In this document: positions 12,454 to 25,759 of the stretch, in pieces | Layout of the letters: every line of letters starts with the position of its first letter | How positions within the stretch are numbered: position 1 is the first letter of the stretch | Assembly: GCA_015501605.1 (NCBI GenBank) | Contig: JADNRZ010000014.1 | Coordinates: 310,001-374,000, forward strand | DNA: 64,000 bases | Direction: 5' to 3' | From: Panaeolus papilionaceus | Taxonomy: Eukaryota; Basidiomycota; Agaricomycetes; Agaricales | The notes under the pieces: generated by a model | The model's input: the letters and a program-made list of their open reading frames with translations, nothing else | Told to the model about the DNA's origin: nothing | Database searches by the model: none | Program-made: the position numbers and the translations under genes

Positions 12454-14418
12454 CTAAACCGCCATCAGATCGACGAGGATGGTGATGATGCCTAACACTA
12501 TACAAAAGTGCGTCAGTCAGCGATCATTGCTCAAGCGAGGTTGGACAGTTACCAATTTCTACGCCAATCAAAAAGATGACGATTTGTTCGAGCCATTCAG
12601 CGTGCTTGCTTGACACTGATTCCTTGAGTAGCTGGAGCATATCCTGTAGAACCTGCCAGCCACGGAAATATTACAATCAGCCGACGACCATGTATGTAAG
12701 TAATATTTCGATACCTCCACACGAGTGTTGAGGAGGTTGATCCTCTGCGGAATTTCCAGGTAACTCCGAGCGGCGTCATATAGGGGCTGCAGGTCCGGAT
12801 AACTCTGTCAAAACAGTACAGCTGTCAGGACGCAGTACCAGGTATGCACGATAAAAGGCGCACCCAAAATACTTCCTATGATAAAGATTTAGTCCTTTTA
12901 TTCCTTGTCACCGAGAGGCATGTCCCAAAATGTACATACTGGTGAGTCAAGAACAGAACCAACTGAGTTGATGTTAGTTCGCAGGAGGAACAGTTGCCCG
13001 ATTTTCTGCATGATCTCTGCAAGGGAAATATATATATATGAGAAACAAGGCCGCATGGCTGCTGTGGAACTGACCTTTGTGAGGTATGCCTATCTTGCCC
13101 GTTTCAATGATAATTTCAGGAATATCTTTCGTTTCTTCGATTTTAGAAGAAATGAGATCTTCAAACTGGTATTCAGGGAAGCATGAGCATCTTTACTGTG
13201 ACTTAAGGAATACATTTACCAAGGATATCTTAACGGACTGTGAAAGAGCATGGGACAGGGAAAGTTTTGTCCTAGCCGATGAACGCATGAAAAAGAGATT
13301 TGAATACGGCAGTCTCCCACATACATGTAACTTGAGCCCTTGCGCAAAGTAATCACATCGTTGTATATCCTGATGTGTGGTTTAGAACCAGAGCCATAGG
13401 TAGGGTGGCAATCTCACCTGCTGTAATTCGCGTAGTAGTAATTTAGATCTTCCATCTCTACGTCCTCTGGGGCTGCAGCACGAGTTATTCTCCGAACAGT
13501 TTGTACGCAATGCAAAACGAGGACAACATACCAAGCTTTTCAATCTCAAAACGTTTTCTGAGCAAAAAATAATAATCAGGGGACGATTTAACGATTTAAC
13601 GAACGACACACATGGATGATAGAAATCTCCTTTCCTGGGCTTCGGTCATTCCCCAAATGACGACTGTTCCATAGTCAAACATGAAGATTTCGGCTTCTGT
13701 CGCTGTCGTGTCAAATTTAGTTGACTTGCGCTTTGCCGGTGGCAGAGCTTGAAGATCTCCCGCATCCTCGTTAAGTTCGGGAATACCCAGGAGGTCGCCT
13801 GTGGGAGCGACGGACGCAGATTGACGAGGTTCGTTGGGGTTAGACGGAGGGTCGTATCGATATGGGGTATAAATCACGTCGTCTATGAGTTTAGGATCTG
13901 TGTGATATGCCGTTCTTCTTGCATTAAAAAATTTCATGAGATCGTTCATTCGGTAAGAACTGTAAAACAGTGGCCCCTTCACATCAGTGTTTCCATGCTA
14001 TAGATATGTCGTGAAGTTCAGACCTTGCGGTGGCGTATGCTGTAACTCGTGGTAGTGACTTTGCCTTTTTTTTCGTCAGCCTTAAAGCATCTCTCCTAGC
14101 AGTACCCTCAGGTATCAGGGAAATTTGGTTGTAGACCTAGGGAGGTATCAGCAGGGAGCGTCAGCGACAAAACATATTATTCACCTCAACTTCTGGTTCA
14201 TCCGACTCTTCGTTCTCTTCGACGTCCCCCTCATCACTGTCTCCTGTTGTACCTGTGCTTATATCTTCCGCACGGGGCTTTCTTTCACCGAGAATGGGTA
14301 GGTCTTCAGGTTGCTCGGGTAAAACCTTTAGCTTGCCCGCGACTTTTGTAGACCTATTTGCGCCACGAGGTTTCGTTTCTAATGGTGTAGTAAGACCAGT
14401 GCGGCTTTGTTCAGCCAT
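12454..14418 (-). CDS. RMND1/DUF155-family membrane protein
   Basis: This belongs to the DUF155 family (yeast RMD1/RMD8, fission yeast Sif2/Sif3, human mitochondrial RMND1). The N-terminus is acidic and disordered (GDVEENEESDEPEVEV). The core, in exon 13596-13982, has RMNDLMKFFNARRTAYHTD, then IFMFDYGTVVIWGMTEAQE, the family hallmark. Later exons give FEDLISSKIEETKDIPE, LFLLRTNINSVGSVLDSPEYFWD and SYPDLQPLYDAA. The C-terminus is one transmembrane helix, QIVIFLIGVEIVLGIITILV, split by an intron, ending DLMAV and TAG. It converges on SEC5 with about 330 bp between stops. Without a visible import signal, a cytosolic or endomembrane RMD1/RMD8-like role is as likely as a mitochondrial one. Confidence 0.87.
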
Positions 14419-17044
14419 CTAAAGTGACCGTTAATAATAATTTGGAACTGCAATCTTGAACCTTGTAACAGACCTTTCAGAGTTTGAGAAATCGAGGTCA
14501 ACGCGAGTTCTTAGTATGAAGTCACCGGTTCAGGCCCCTGTAGGAAATCTGGACAAACCGTGAGAATATTTAACTTAAATATTATATAATTATTTTGATG
14601 TTTTGATATCCAACGCGCTCAATCCAAAATTAGCACAATGTCAGCGTCTAACTAACGTGTTGCTGAAGTCCAGTCTTGACAGGGGTCATGATCGAGCCGT
14701 GATTGCGAAAATCGAAGTTTGGCAGCGCCCATATCACAATCGGGGCTTCGTTGGAGCTGTCGCCAAACAAGCGAGTCTAGAGGCGATTGAACAATTTGGA
14801 ATTTCGAGTCACGGCACCTCTCTTCCTAAAACTTGATGGTGTGAGAACAAAGATATTTATGCGTTGTCAATTCCGCCAAGAGGGAAAATGCACTCGAAGG
14901 GAAATGAAATATTGTACTCTCAAATTTGGGGATTCAAATACTAACCAATGTTCTAGAATTCTCCGTGAGTTTTGTGGCGGTCGTATGTGAATCATGAGGC
15001 GGAATGATTCCTCGACAACTCCTAATGGGATACAAAGCATCCGACGTAAACAGATCCTGGATGAAGAAAATATCTGAAGTAATATTTCATGGGAACTCAT
15101 TCGGGGAGCCATAGCGCGTGGAATATAGTAACATTCACTATTAACGGAGATTGTTGTCCTTGCCAAAGGTACACGGGAACATGGCATTTTCCAGGACATG
15201 AGAATCAGGCTGTCGTCAAGACGTGAACACTCAAGGCCACGCGCCTGCGACAACGTTGAACGTCGGTGAGAACAAGCGATCACGTTACCTCCTTACGAAG
15301 CTACATTACCACCGATTGAAAGAAGTGTCGACGCAATCACTGAGATATATCCCACGAGAAATCTTGCGGTCCCCGAGATAGCGGGCTTCACCGCATCCCA
15401 ACTAAGCATCGGCTTTCTTGAGTCTTGAGATCGTCGTATGAGAACCTTCCAAATGTGACCAATTCCCTAAAATGGACCTCACTTCGGATATCTCCCTCTT
15501 TTGTTGGAAGCCAGTTATTGCAAGCGATGAATGACTCTTAGTCCTGTGGAACGGATGAAGTGCCATTATAGCTCACTCTGAGATAACGTACTTGTCTGTA
15601 GAAATGCTATTTATCCTCCCCCTGTTCTTTTAGCTGACTCAGATAACGCTCTCGTGATAGTGCCCGTGCTGCTACCTTGCTGTTTATCTGTCGCAAAAAG
15701 GTGCATACACTTACTCTGGAGTTTGTAGGTCTCTAATATTGACTTACATCTGAAGAGTCTGTATATATAGCCACGGTAGCAGTATTATGATATTAATTTC
15801 TGCCATCCGTTCAAGTTGGGACTTCATTTTACTATTTCGGCATTCAGACGGCACTCGCCGACACGACACACGGAGTGAGAGGATGCGATAGATAGCACCA
15901 TCATGGAACGCTGCCGTACCCAGTGCCGAAATTTATTTAAACCTCCCGGTCAGCTTCGAAAGCTATGAGGAGCAAGTCGTGGGGTGGATTAGTTGACACG
16001 CACACGGTCCCTGGCCTCGAGATTACGGGTATGGGAACTCAAGACGCACAACATTGCGATGCCTTCATTTCCAGTAGGGGCAGACCAAATAGGTATTTCG
16101 TTCATTGCGGCAAATATTCAATGATGCACCGAACATCAGTAAATCCAAACTATCGGTTGCCTACATTTACAAGGGGCGTGCACATCAGTTCACGCGGCAA
16201 GAGTGTGTATCGTATTACTTTGAAGCCACTCTGAGTCGCTACAGAATAGTTGTAGGTAACTGAGAGCGAGGAAAAATATGGCGACCCCCGATTATTCAAC
16301 GTGAAGCCAACCTGACGCTATCGACAGACCGATCCAAGCCTTTTTGACAGAAGGACCCAGGTTGGCACCACTAGAGCCAGAACAGCAAGATCAGCCATAA
16401 GAGGTTATGACTCGAAGGCACCGGTGTGGCTGATATAGAAGGGAAATGAACTTCTACCTTGATGCATTCGAGTGTATTCAGGTTTCCCAAGGCTCACCGG
16501 CGGACAATGGCGCTCTCATAATCATTCAAACTGAGCTATCAAGTGTAGATAGAAGGTTCTATGGAGGTTGAGGCTATTAAAAGCTCGAGATCGGCGTTGA
16601 AACTTCTGCAGCATGTAGGCTATCCTTGAGCATACTATGTCCTCGACAAATCATATTGCCGAGGGCTTCGTGGATGTATGTTTGCTACAAGCCAACTTTA
16701 GCACTCTATAGAAACCAATATCTAGAGATGTAACAGTGTGAGCATATTGGTTTTATGCATTATAATATGTTGCGAGGTCGGGCAGTGCATCGGAGTCTGT
16801 AAGTCTATAACTTATTTTGCGCAATTTATATAAAGTTACACTTGCGATGCTGAAGAGTATGTAAATAAGAGTAAAAAGGCTTGAAATACGAGAGCTAGTC
16901 GTAAGAGTGTCCATATGATGATGAAGTTAAAGAATACAATCAATGCGAAAGCGTTGCAAAGTGTCATCTAGGATTTGGGACATGTTTTTGGTTGGTCCTC
17001 GTCCAGAAGAAAGTTACCAGTGGTAGGCGATGAAAGAAAGCGGT
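14419..17044. other. Gene-poor interval, nothing identified
   Basis: About 2.6 kb lie between the start of the RMND1-family gene and the stop of the WOPR gene. Several open frames of 65-140 codons exist (for example 14867-15283 minus and 15965-16234 plus), but none gives a recognisable motif or joins to neighbours by plausible splicing. No terminal repeats or tandem arrays are seen. Confidence 0.45.
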
Positions 17045-18327
17045 TCAAGAAGCGAACCTACGCAACAGCTGCTCGTCAGCGGGATCGCGCCGCGGTCCAG
17101 AAGTTCGAACGAGAACTTCGAGCGGCACTAATAATTGACTTAGTGGCTGATGAGAGGATTCCTGGTGAGATGCCTGTGAAATGGGCGATGAAGAAGTGGT
17201 GCGGTAGCCTGAGCTCGACGAAGGAGAGCCCTGAGGATGCGGGACTTGTCGGTGGTGTTGTTGGTAGCTGGATGAACTTGGGGTTGGGGACTGGCTGGGG
17301 CCGTCGTTGGAGAGACTAGGCACATGAGTGCGACTATCGCGGCGGCTTCTCCCAATTCGGGCGCTTTTGAACCAATTTTCAGGGACTTGGGCATCTCCCA
17401 CTCCCCGCATGTTGTCGATGGTATCTAGTTCATCAAGTTTCGAAGGGCTGAAGTATGCGGCTACACTATCATCAGCTCCAGGCTTCAATCAAAATAAAAC
17501 AGTAACCTACTCAAATGCCATTTTCTTGTGACACCTGGTCGGTCTGTGGGGAGACTAACGTGGACGCTGTACGTTTGTTTGATAAGTCGCTCAGCCTCGA
17601 CAATTGCACGACCATCAGAAGTGAAAGAACGAGGGTTGTTCGGTCGGGCTGATGGACGTCTGCAGGTTCGAGAAGACATTAGTAAAACGAGATACAACGA
17701 AGGTTTCATAATCGGCTATGGTGGGAATATCGTACACCACCAAATAACTTGTTTCGAAAATGACTGACCTCATCATCTGGGCCCAAGGAGTTACAGGATT
17801 GACGAGATCGTCTGTGAGGTCTGCATCCTTCTGATGATAAAATAAGAATTCCTATGGAAGTAAGTCAGATAAAATTTCATTTTGAAAGAACTACCATCGA
17901 AAGGATGAACTCACATCTCGAACCCCTAAAAGATGTGATCTCGTCATTCCAAATGTTTCATCCAGACAGTGAGCAATACGCACGACTAGGACCCCAACCC
18001 ATGCCATCAGTCCTACAGAGGGGGTCAGTCATTCGAATGCCTATCAACAAGGGGTGGCGTACCATCTCTCCATACCAAGGCCCGTAGGTTCGGTGTTAGC
18101 GCCGCGCTCCTCCCTGATGTCGATGCATTGGATTCGCAGCAGTTAAAATAAATAATGACCTTGTTCACTCACCAAACGTAAACATTTCCTGGCATAATAT
18201 TTCTCCTTTCTTCTGCGTCGAGGCGTCTCGTGATTAGCGGAAGGCGACGAGTAGCTACACCATAGAAAACTTGGAGGGCATCTCGAGTCGAGCGGATGCG
18301 CACGTTTTGAAGAGTAGGGTGCTGCAT
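17045..18327 (-). CDS. WOPR-domain (Gti1/Pac2 family) transcription factor
   Basis: This is a fungal-specific DNA-binding regulator of the family that includes Candida Wor1, Histoplasma Ryp1 and fission yeast Gti1/Pac2, which control morphological or developmental switches. Seven exons keep frame throughout: 18173-18327, 18063-18113, 17984-18012, 17915-17925 (11 nt), 17769-17851, 17511-17659 and 17045-17460, giving 297 residues. WOPRa reads MQHPTLQNVRIRSTRDALQV, ITRRLDAEERRNIMPGNVYVW, ERGANTEPTGLGMERWTDG and GWGPSRVRDEFLFYHQKD. WOPRb reads ERLIKQTYSVHVSL, KWHLTAYFSPSKLDELDTID and VPENWFKSARIGRSRRD. A Ser/Pro/Gln-rich tail follows, ending DEQLLRRFAS. The small exons hide the domain from simple frame scanning. 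Function of this copy is inferred from family only. Confidence 0.92.
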
Positions 18328-20008
18328 TTTGAGGTACTCTGACGATGTCTAGATGAGAATATACAAGCAAGAGCGAAGGGGGAGTTGTTTGAGGATCATC
18401 TTTATCGAATGAACGGTACCGTTTAAATAAAAGAATCGGCAGGGTCAACCGAAGTCCACAACGGTTGTGAAATCTAACGTAGATTATTTTGAGTGACACA
18501 GGGTTACCCATATGAAGATATGATCCAGGATTTCAACGTAAGAGTATCCTGTGGTGTTCCCACGGATTGACCTCGAATCTGATTGAGAGGGGTGGACTTA
18601 GTATCGCTTGCAGGACGGAGCGGCCAGGTTAGTTCCTGTGAGCCTCGACGCGTGTATCGAGATATACTCTCTGATTTAGCTTCCTTGACAGCCAAAATCT
18701 TAGATTCGACATTTATGACTTCCGTGAAAATGACCCAGCCCTTCACTTCTCTGAAAACCACGTCGACGATAACGTTTGGGGCAACACATATACATGACTT
18801 CGAGATCAACAAGGAGCATTTGACTTCTGATCATCACTGTAACGGACTAGAGTATACATGACTGAACTTGAGGATGAAGACATCAAGCATCGGCCGGCGC
18901 CAACAATGACCTTCGATCCACATGGGCGGAACGTTTTAAGAGTTACAAGTTTATTCGATCATGATCCTGGTATCTGTAAAAGGTATGTTTATCAGGGGGC
19001 AGAGGTGTCATAGGACATAGCCGGAGAGTTTAACGAGTCCCGAGATGGTCTTCCCATTTTACGGTCTCATTGAGTCCTTCAGCCTAATCGTCCCATATGA
19101 TCTTCCGCCACTTTTCCGGAGTTTAAAATTCAGGCAAAAACTCCCTCAGATTGCCTACACCACTTTATATCACAGCTTGCTGTTCTCCGACAGACTTCAT
19201 GATCCTGTGTCCCTGTTCCAGGAAAGACTTGTCAGTTTCTGATCTCACATTACTACGATCTTCGATCAACACGCCGTAGAAATCATAAGCGTGGCACCGC
19301 TACGGCGGGATTTACCTCTCTGCACGTGCATTGGGTGCTTTCGGGTCTACTGGTTAGCATCATGATATTGTCCACCTACATGTGCTCTGGATAGAGTCAG
19401 TATGACGGAAATGAATCGTGGCTCGAGGACTGCCCATTCCATCAAATTTATGATACAAGCCTTTTGTCTTCACACCGTTTCTTATATCGGTAACCGGCCC
19501 ATAAACGTTCCTGTATCAAAATAGAGTATTTCCCAGCGCTTCAACATGTGTTCGAGAGATCATGTTAGATACGGTCCTTGAAACAACATAGGATGTATGT
19601 AGCTCATCATTCTTACCAACGCAGAGACGAAGACATGCCGCAGACATAACCACAGATGGCATATAATGGCTCCGAGAGATTTTAGAACTCCCACGACTTG
19701 TTGCTTGCACAAACTCAAAGACAACCTCACATGTACCTCCCCGTCTTAAAATGGCTCCAGGATTAAGGAGGTCTTAACTCTTGGTTATCGACACGTGAAT
19801 TAAGTTTTAATATCAACGAGCACGCGACATCATTCTGTCCCTCAACATTGAGCAGGGGATTGTCAAGGTTGATTTTTCGAAGCTAAATCCGAATGATTGT
19901 GAATTGGTGTCATGCCATCAGCCTCAGGCCCCGAACACAGGCCGCCTGCCTGAATTCGGATGTTGCTTGACGGGTCTCGTTTGTTTATAGCCTTCTTCTT
20001 TCAAAGCT
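18328..20008. other. Long upstream region of the WOPR gene
   Basis: About 1.7 kb separate the WOPR start from the stop of the DnaJ gene. Open frames at 18504-18812 minus, 18583-18861 plus and 19045-19242 plus carry no recognisable motif. Developmental regulators often have long promoters, so this may be regulatory; I see no specific motif that proves it. Confidence 0.4.
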
Positions 20009-22462
20009 TTAGGGCGGCACGTCAAGCCGATGCTCTGACAGGATAAAATGATGAGTCGTGATAACCTCTGACAGTGTAAAACGGAAAAAAGAAAACATAC
20101 CGGCTAAAGGCAGAACTACGGCCGAGGCATCTGGTATCTCTGCATAATGTGCTGTGTCTAAGAATGTATATCGAATGCGAAGGACTTTCGATGCAAACGG
20201 TGCTGGGTCTATGAAACCCTGTAATGCAGCCTACGGTTGTGACATGATAATCATCAGCCTGATATGTATTAGATTTAAACAGCATGTTCAGAATAGTACC
20301 TTGGAGGTGCCACCCGCGATGTGGAGCTGGGAGTTCCTGACTAACGCTTGCAACGGCCCTTTGACATCAATGGCGAGTTTGTTTGCGGCTTCGTCAGTCC
20401 CTTCGATGCCGTACGTGGCTTCCTGTATAATCAAGCCTTCAAGATGTTTGTGTAGGTGTGTTAGTGAAGCGAAGTCTAGCAATGAAGCATCGTAAGTCAT
20501 CACCTTGCTTCTCCGACTCTGTCTTTACAATTCTCCGGACACGCTCCTTCAAAAGGGCGTCAACAGAGGCACGTTCCTTCTGTAAGTCGGAATCATCGTC
20601 TAACATTTGTCGTGCTTGACGAAGGGATCTGGTCAAGGAGAGTCAGATCCGAAACCTCCCGATGATTCGTATGGTCGACTTACTCTGAACGTCGCCACCT
20701 CCGACTGGGGAGAAGTACAAATCGATACCCCACAACGATTAGGATTGAGGGGATAACGGCGGCGCCTAGTGCCAGGCGGGGTGATGATTCCGTCGACAGC
20801 ATGATTGGGAGTGAAATGCGTTGGTCTAAGTAAGTCAAACTTTTGACGTGTCAGGTATGTTGCGTATTGTTAAGGACAGATGGAGGACACACTTAAACTC
20901 CAGCACGACGGCAGTTGCGCTCAGAGCGAGAGTAGACGCAACTTCAAGACTCTCGTTGAACCACTCTACCCCTGCGCTGACTACAGGACCAGTGAGTGAG
21001 AACTGGAAATTGCCTTTAATTCGTGCGGACAGTTCAAGAAAAGTGATAGCCGCCTCCGCGACCAATTTAGGTAGAAAGGCGTCAAAAGCTAACCCCACAC
21101 TGTGACCGATAGCAATTCTTTCCAAACCATATTCAGACCGCAGGCGAGGTCCTTTATTTCGAGACGAAGCTTCCTCGGGTGATATGTTTGAAATTGCAGG
21201 TCGAATGAAATGGAAAGCCATCGATGGTTGAGGTCCAGCATGAATGTCAAGCTTACCCCGATAATGCTTGCTCTTGAAAAGCTTTCTTGTCCACGATATG
21301 GTCGTTGGTGGGAACGACCGTTGAACAAGTGGTATCCAGACCATGTTGAGCTGTAGTGCATTTTCCGGGTCTTCGTAGTTGAAATTACTTTTTATGACAT
21401 GGGGAAATAGGAGACCGACAGAAGCCTGGAGCATGTGTGTTTGAACAGGACTTGTAAAGAGGAGTTAAACCATGTCAGTTACCTGACTTGTGAACCTCGG
21501 AGAGAACTGATGTCTAACTGTCCCGTTGATACCAAAGGCGCCTTGGCCATTTAGACCGGCCTTGGAACGAATACCAGCGACCCCACTATGTCCTTCGAAA
21601 GCTAGGGTTGTTTTCTTGCCGAGGGACATCTGATGGCCTCACGTTGATTCGTCAGGTGCTCTCAAAGCAGATGTATTGAAGTCATACCTGGCTGGTTTCA
21701 AAATGAATATTGCGAGAAATAATTTGCACCTGGCTCATCCTCTGAACCATATTCCCTGAGCCCGCTGATGTAAACAAAGATGAAGCGTTTATTGTACATG
21801 AAGTGGCTGTCTTCGTTTTGTTGGGGTTTGCACGCGCTTTGTGCTTTTCATAATTGATGTAGGCATTTTGAATCGCCTCCGTTATCTGAATGTGTGTTAG
21901 CAATTGACAAAAAAAAACAAAACAAAAACAACAGAATATTCGAACGAACATCTTCTTTTGATTTAAACCGTAGATCAGGAGGCCAAGCCCAGTTAACTGC
22001 TTCAGGTCCTTCAAGAGCGTCAGTACACTAAAGCTGACCACATTTCGGTATGTGGCCCTACCTAGTTCGTCATAGACCTGACTGAATGTTGATTAGGAGT
22101 GAAGGAGCATGCAATAAAGATCGAGATCAACCTACCGCGAGAAAGGGTCGGACAAAACTGAAGGTGCATATTCATTTTTACCCATCGAGAATGATAGTTA
22201 ACATGACACACCTTGGTATGCCTTCTGAATCTCCAGAAACTCCTTGGTGGCAACTTCTTTCTTCAACGGGTCATCGTGCTGCTTGTCAGGATGAAATATC
22301 AGCGACAATGACCTATATCTCTCGTTTACTTCAGCCAAGGATGCTCCTTTGTTGAGGTTGAGGACGGCGCTTAATACAAAAACCTCAGCATTCATGTGGA
22401 ATTGAAAAAGGCAACACTACCCACTAATAATGGTCTTGGCCTTTGCCCGCGTTGCGATCCAT
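20009..22462 (-). CDS. DnaJ-domain protein, DNAJC11-like (DUF3395)
   Basis: This is a J-protein of the DNAJC11 family, whose human member associates with mitochondrial MICOS/SAM complexes. Exon 1 encodes MDRNAGKGQDHYY and joins to AVLNLNKGASLAEVNERYRS, then LIFHPDKQ with the HPD tripeptide that stimulates Hsp70. The next small exons give QVLSDPFSRQVYDELGPEAV and NWAWPPDLRFKSKED. A beta-rich middle follows (MSLGKKTTLAFEGHSGVAGI; SARIKGNFQFSLTGPVVSAG). The C-terminal DUF3395 part gives RNSQLHIAGGTSKAALQGFI, DPAPFASKVLRIRYTF and AHYAEIP, ending EHRLDVPP and TAA. The final intron is a multiple of three without stops, so an unspliced longer form is also open. About ten introns are inferred. Confidence 0.88.
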
Positions 22463-23129
22463 TGCTATAAGTGGAAGCGGTTGATGGTATTTCCAAATCA
22501 AATGCAGACGCCCAAACTACGCCTGTAGAGTAGATTTAAACGTCGTTGAACATAAGGTCGGAATATAGGACACCGTCAATGGATGGTGGAAAATGACATT
22601 GCTCAACAATACACGTAAAGGGTGTCCCACGATGCGTCAACATGAACTGGGTCCTTGATTAACTAATCCTTACGTTAATCTTCCTTGCATCAAGATTGAT
22701 CGATATACTTGCGATAAAAGTGTGTATCATATTTTGAGTACTGCGCCAGGTAAAGCTGGTTCATGACCTCGAGGAACTGAAAGCGCGAGGAAATATGCTA
22801 ATGGGAGATAACACGCTTGAATATCGAAGTACACACATTACGTTGGCGGGTTGTAACCACGGAGGCCGCAAGAATGTTACCGCCGGCCCGTTCAGCTGAA
22901 AACGCCTTGTAGGTATGTAAAACGATGGTTGCACAATGTTACACACACTCATCGATTACCAGTGAGCTTGATGGGCTTAACTTCAAGCCGATATACATTT
23001 GACACATTTCATATGGATCAATCAATATCAGTGAGTAGAATAAGAGAAAATAAAATCAACACATGAGCGCATCCCAACATACAGGTCAAATTCTTGATCG
23101 ATCATGGGCAGATAGGAAACACCGTCAAA
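22463..23129. other. Intergenic
   Basis: This 667-bp gap holds the upstream region of the DnaJ gene and the downstream region of the MutY gene, both on the minus strand. The one open frame (22761-22952 minus) has no recognisable content. Confidence 0.45.
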
Positions 23130-25288
23130 TTAATGGTCTACCTCCTCCCACAATTTTCGCGTTAGGTTCCACACTTTGACAACACCTGTTCCCATGCTGT
23201 GTATTGTCTGGTGGTTAGGAGCCCATTTCGGAGATTCTAGGTGAAGAACTCACTTGGTCTCCATGACTTCATCGAGCGGTACCCACATCGCCGCGTCTTG
23301 GTTGCGCCCAGTTTGGGAAAGCTCCGTGGACTGAGTTTTTCCATCAGAGGCACCACGTCGAGCTTTCTTCTTGACAGGAGCAACTACCGAGTTATTCTCA
23401 ACCAGTTGGGGTGGGTTTGTACCCCCGACGAGAACGACCCATTGTGCTCTATAGGTTTTTTTAATATGTGAGAAGACATGGGTCACATCGCCAGCGGGCT
23501 CTATTCGTGCAACGGACACCGAATCACTCTCACTGACGTCGCCGTTTTGCTTGTTTTCCTTTGGAAACTTAAGTCCCAAAACTGCACCATCTTGCAGGAT
23601 TGATGACAGCATCTCCAGTGAAACTTTCTTCTGTACAGTGGGAGAGATGTTTATCTCAACGTCCGTCGAGGTGGGAAACTCATATAGACCTGCCAGAAGG
23701 CCTGGGATGGGGTAAACATACTGGGTAAGGCACACAAAACTAAGGATTGCTCACCACCTTCCGGTCGCCTCACCAGCAGGAACTGACGATCGTCAGATGA
23801 CAAATTGGCTCGCCATTCGACGACGTTCACGATATCGAGCTCCTCTCTTGCCTTTTTACGCTCTACCTTCATTGGATAAGAAGTCACATCTGCAGGCTCG
23901 CTCAGGGGTAAGCAAACGTTACAAATATCCTCGATGTCTACTTCAGGTGACCCCGGGACCTGACCCCAAAATTAATACCTTTCGACAAATGATAACCCCG
24001 TCTTACCGTGGCCTTGCCTGCTTTCGATGGACCCGCATAAGCGGAACACCACTTCCGTAAAGGACACGAACCACACTCGGGATCTCGCGGCCTACACACG
24101 GTACTACCAAGTTCAATGAGAGCTTGATTTATATCTCCGGGGTGTTGGGTTGTTGATAATTTTGGATCTACGACGTCGAGGTGGCAATGAGAGGGGCCAG
24201 GAAAGAAACCCTATTGGAACCATGATTATGCGAAGAAATGTTTAACCACTCACCATCTATTTCTACCATGGCACTGGCTCCCATCCATAGAATATCCAAA
24301 GTAGGCTTGGCTTTCGGTGGTGCGTGGAGTGCGAGGAACCGGCTTAGCAGACGATGGACATTTCCATCCAACTACAATTTAATATGAGTTCATGAATGGC
24401 TTAATTGCAAAGACTCTGGAAAATAATAGACACGAACCACGGGGACCTGCTCACCATAGGCTATGGAACATATGGCTCCCGCGCTATATCGACCAATGCC
24501 GGGAATGTGGGCTTCCATATCTTTGGCATTATCGGGTAATTTACCGTCGAAATCTTTCACTGCTTTCTGTGCACCAGCAAGGAGTCGACTAGCTCTGCTG
24601 TAGTACCCTAAGCCCTTCCATAGAGAGTTTACTTCGTCTATCGATGCGGCCGCCTTTGTAAAGCTGAGTCAAGAACCATCAGGAGGAGAATGAGGATCTC
24701 ACCAAGCTATGGATATTCGGAAACCTGAGAAGAAGTCTCAAGCCACTAGACGGGAAATTAAATCGCGCTGACGTACCTCTGCATCCAACGGTGGTAATAG
24801 GGAATTACAGTGGCCACTTGGGTCTGCTGAAGCATAATTTCGGATATCCAAACCTTGAAAAAATAAGAGGACCTCATCAATTAGTCAAGGAAGTCCATAA
24901 ATACCTCGTATGCCCTCTGAGCCCGTTCTTGAGGAGTGAGATTGGGATTGTAAGGCTTTCGCCACGGCATGCCTCGAGTTTCGTGCACAGCCGTGTACCA
25001 ATTCAACAATGCTTCGCGAATTGGCTGTGGCGAACTAATGACATGAGTAGATTTTGGATGCGGTCTATATTCGCAGCTGGATTCTGGTTGAGAAGACTCT
25101 CCTGACGCGTCGGCAACGGTCCTCGGTGCCTGTTTTCGAGGTTTCCTCGAGCTTGGATTGCTTGTGGACCGTGGCTTCTTTGGGAGAACATCAGTTGAAG
25201 CGTCAGAAAGATATTCTGACAAGGATTCCGCACGGTCATCCTGCCACTCGGTCTCCGAGTCACTTTTTAGTCGCCGTCGTTTAGCCAT
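23130..25288 (-). CDS. A/G-specific adenine DNA glycosylase (MutY/MUTYH)
   Basis: This base-excision-repair enzyme removes adenine mispaired with 8-oxoguanine. The start [16 protein letters not shown] leads a basic, disordered N-terminus suited to nuclear targeting. The catalytic domain has [40 protein letters not shown], a helix-hairpin-helix in [20 protein letters not shown], and [14 protein letters not shown] with the catalytic aspartate. The 4Fe-4S ligands are intact as C-x6-C-x2-C-x5-C ([17 protein letters not shown]). The C-terminal NUDIX-like domain that senses 8-oxoG reads [20 protein letters not shown] and [15 protein letters not shown]. It ends LWEEVDH and TAA. The sequence [14 protein letters not shown] near the C-terminus is a second basic patch. 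All key residues are present. Confidence 0.94.
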
Positions 25289-25759
25289 TGGTGATGGTAG
25301 GGATTCAGTTGGAATTATGTATTGAACACAAATAAACGCGTCTCGTTCATCTTGGCTGCCTGTGTGACCTTACTATAACTACCGATCAAATCACGTGATA
25401 CTAATATCGGCTGAGAGTTCAAACCAGGAAAGTTACCTAAAATGGCAAAAAGTAAACATAGTCATTGTTCTCCTTTCTCTCTGTTGTAAACGTTTGGCGT
25501 ACCGCAGGCCACAGGGCTTCCTTGTTCTCATTACCGGCAACTGAATTACTGACGTGGCATGGTCTCGTTATTAACTGCACCATTAGCAAAGACCCACCCA
25601 ATGGACCTGATCATGAGGCTGAAGGGTGTTGTCCATCGCTAGTCCTAATCGCGAGAAGTACAATGCGCTTTGGGACCCGCACAAATTCTTGGGGCAAATA
25701 TAAGGCCCACAGAAGAGTTTCTTATATAGGTTTGGTTTGATCCCATATTACTTGACCTA
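25289..25759. other. Intergenic, divergent promoters
   Basis: These 471 bp lie between the divergent starts of the MutY gene and the F-box-like gene. I see no additional gene or repeat. Confidence 0.45.

Noticed and set aside
17045..17488. Treating the 147-codon minus frame as a separate Ser-rich gene
   Set aside because: It is the last exon of the WOPR gene; the junction at 17460/17511 rebuilds KWHLTAYFSPSK in frame.
17981..18120. A hydrophobic reading through the 18.0-kb exons that suggested a membrane protein
   Set aside because: Shifting to the correct splice phases gives the WOPR sequence ERWTDG and GPSRVRDEF; the hydrophobic frame was a shadow.
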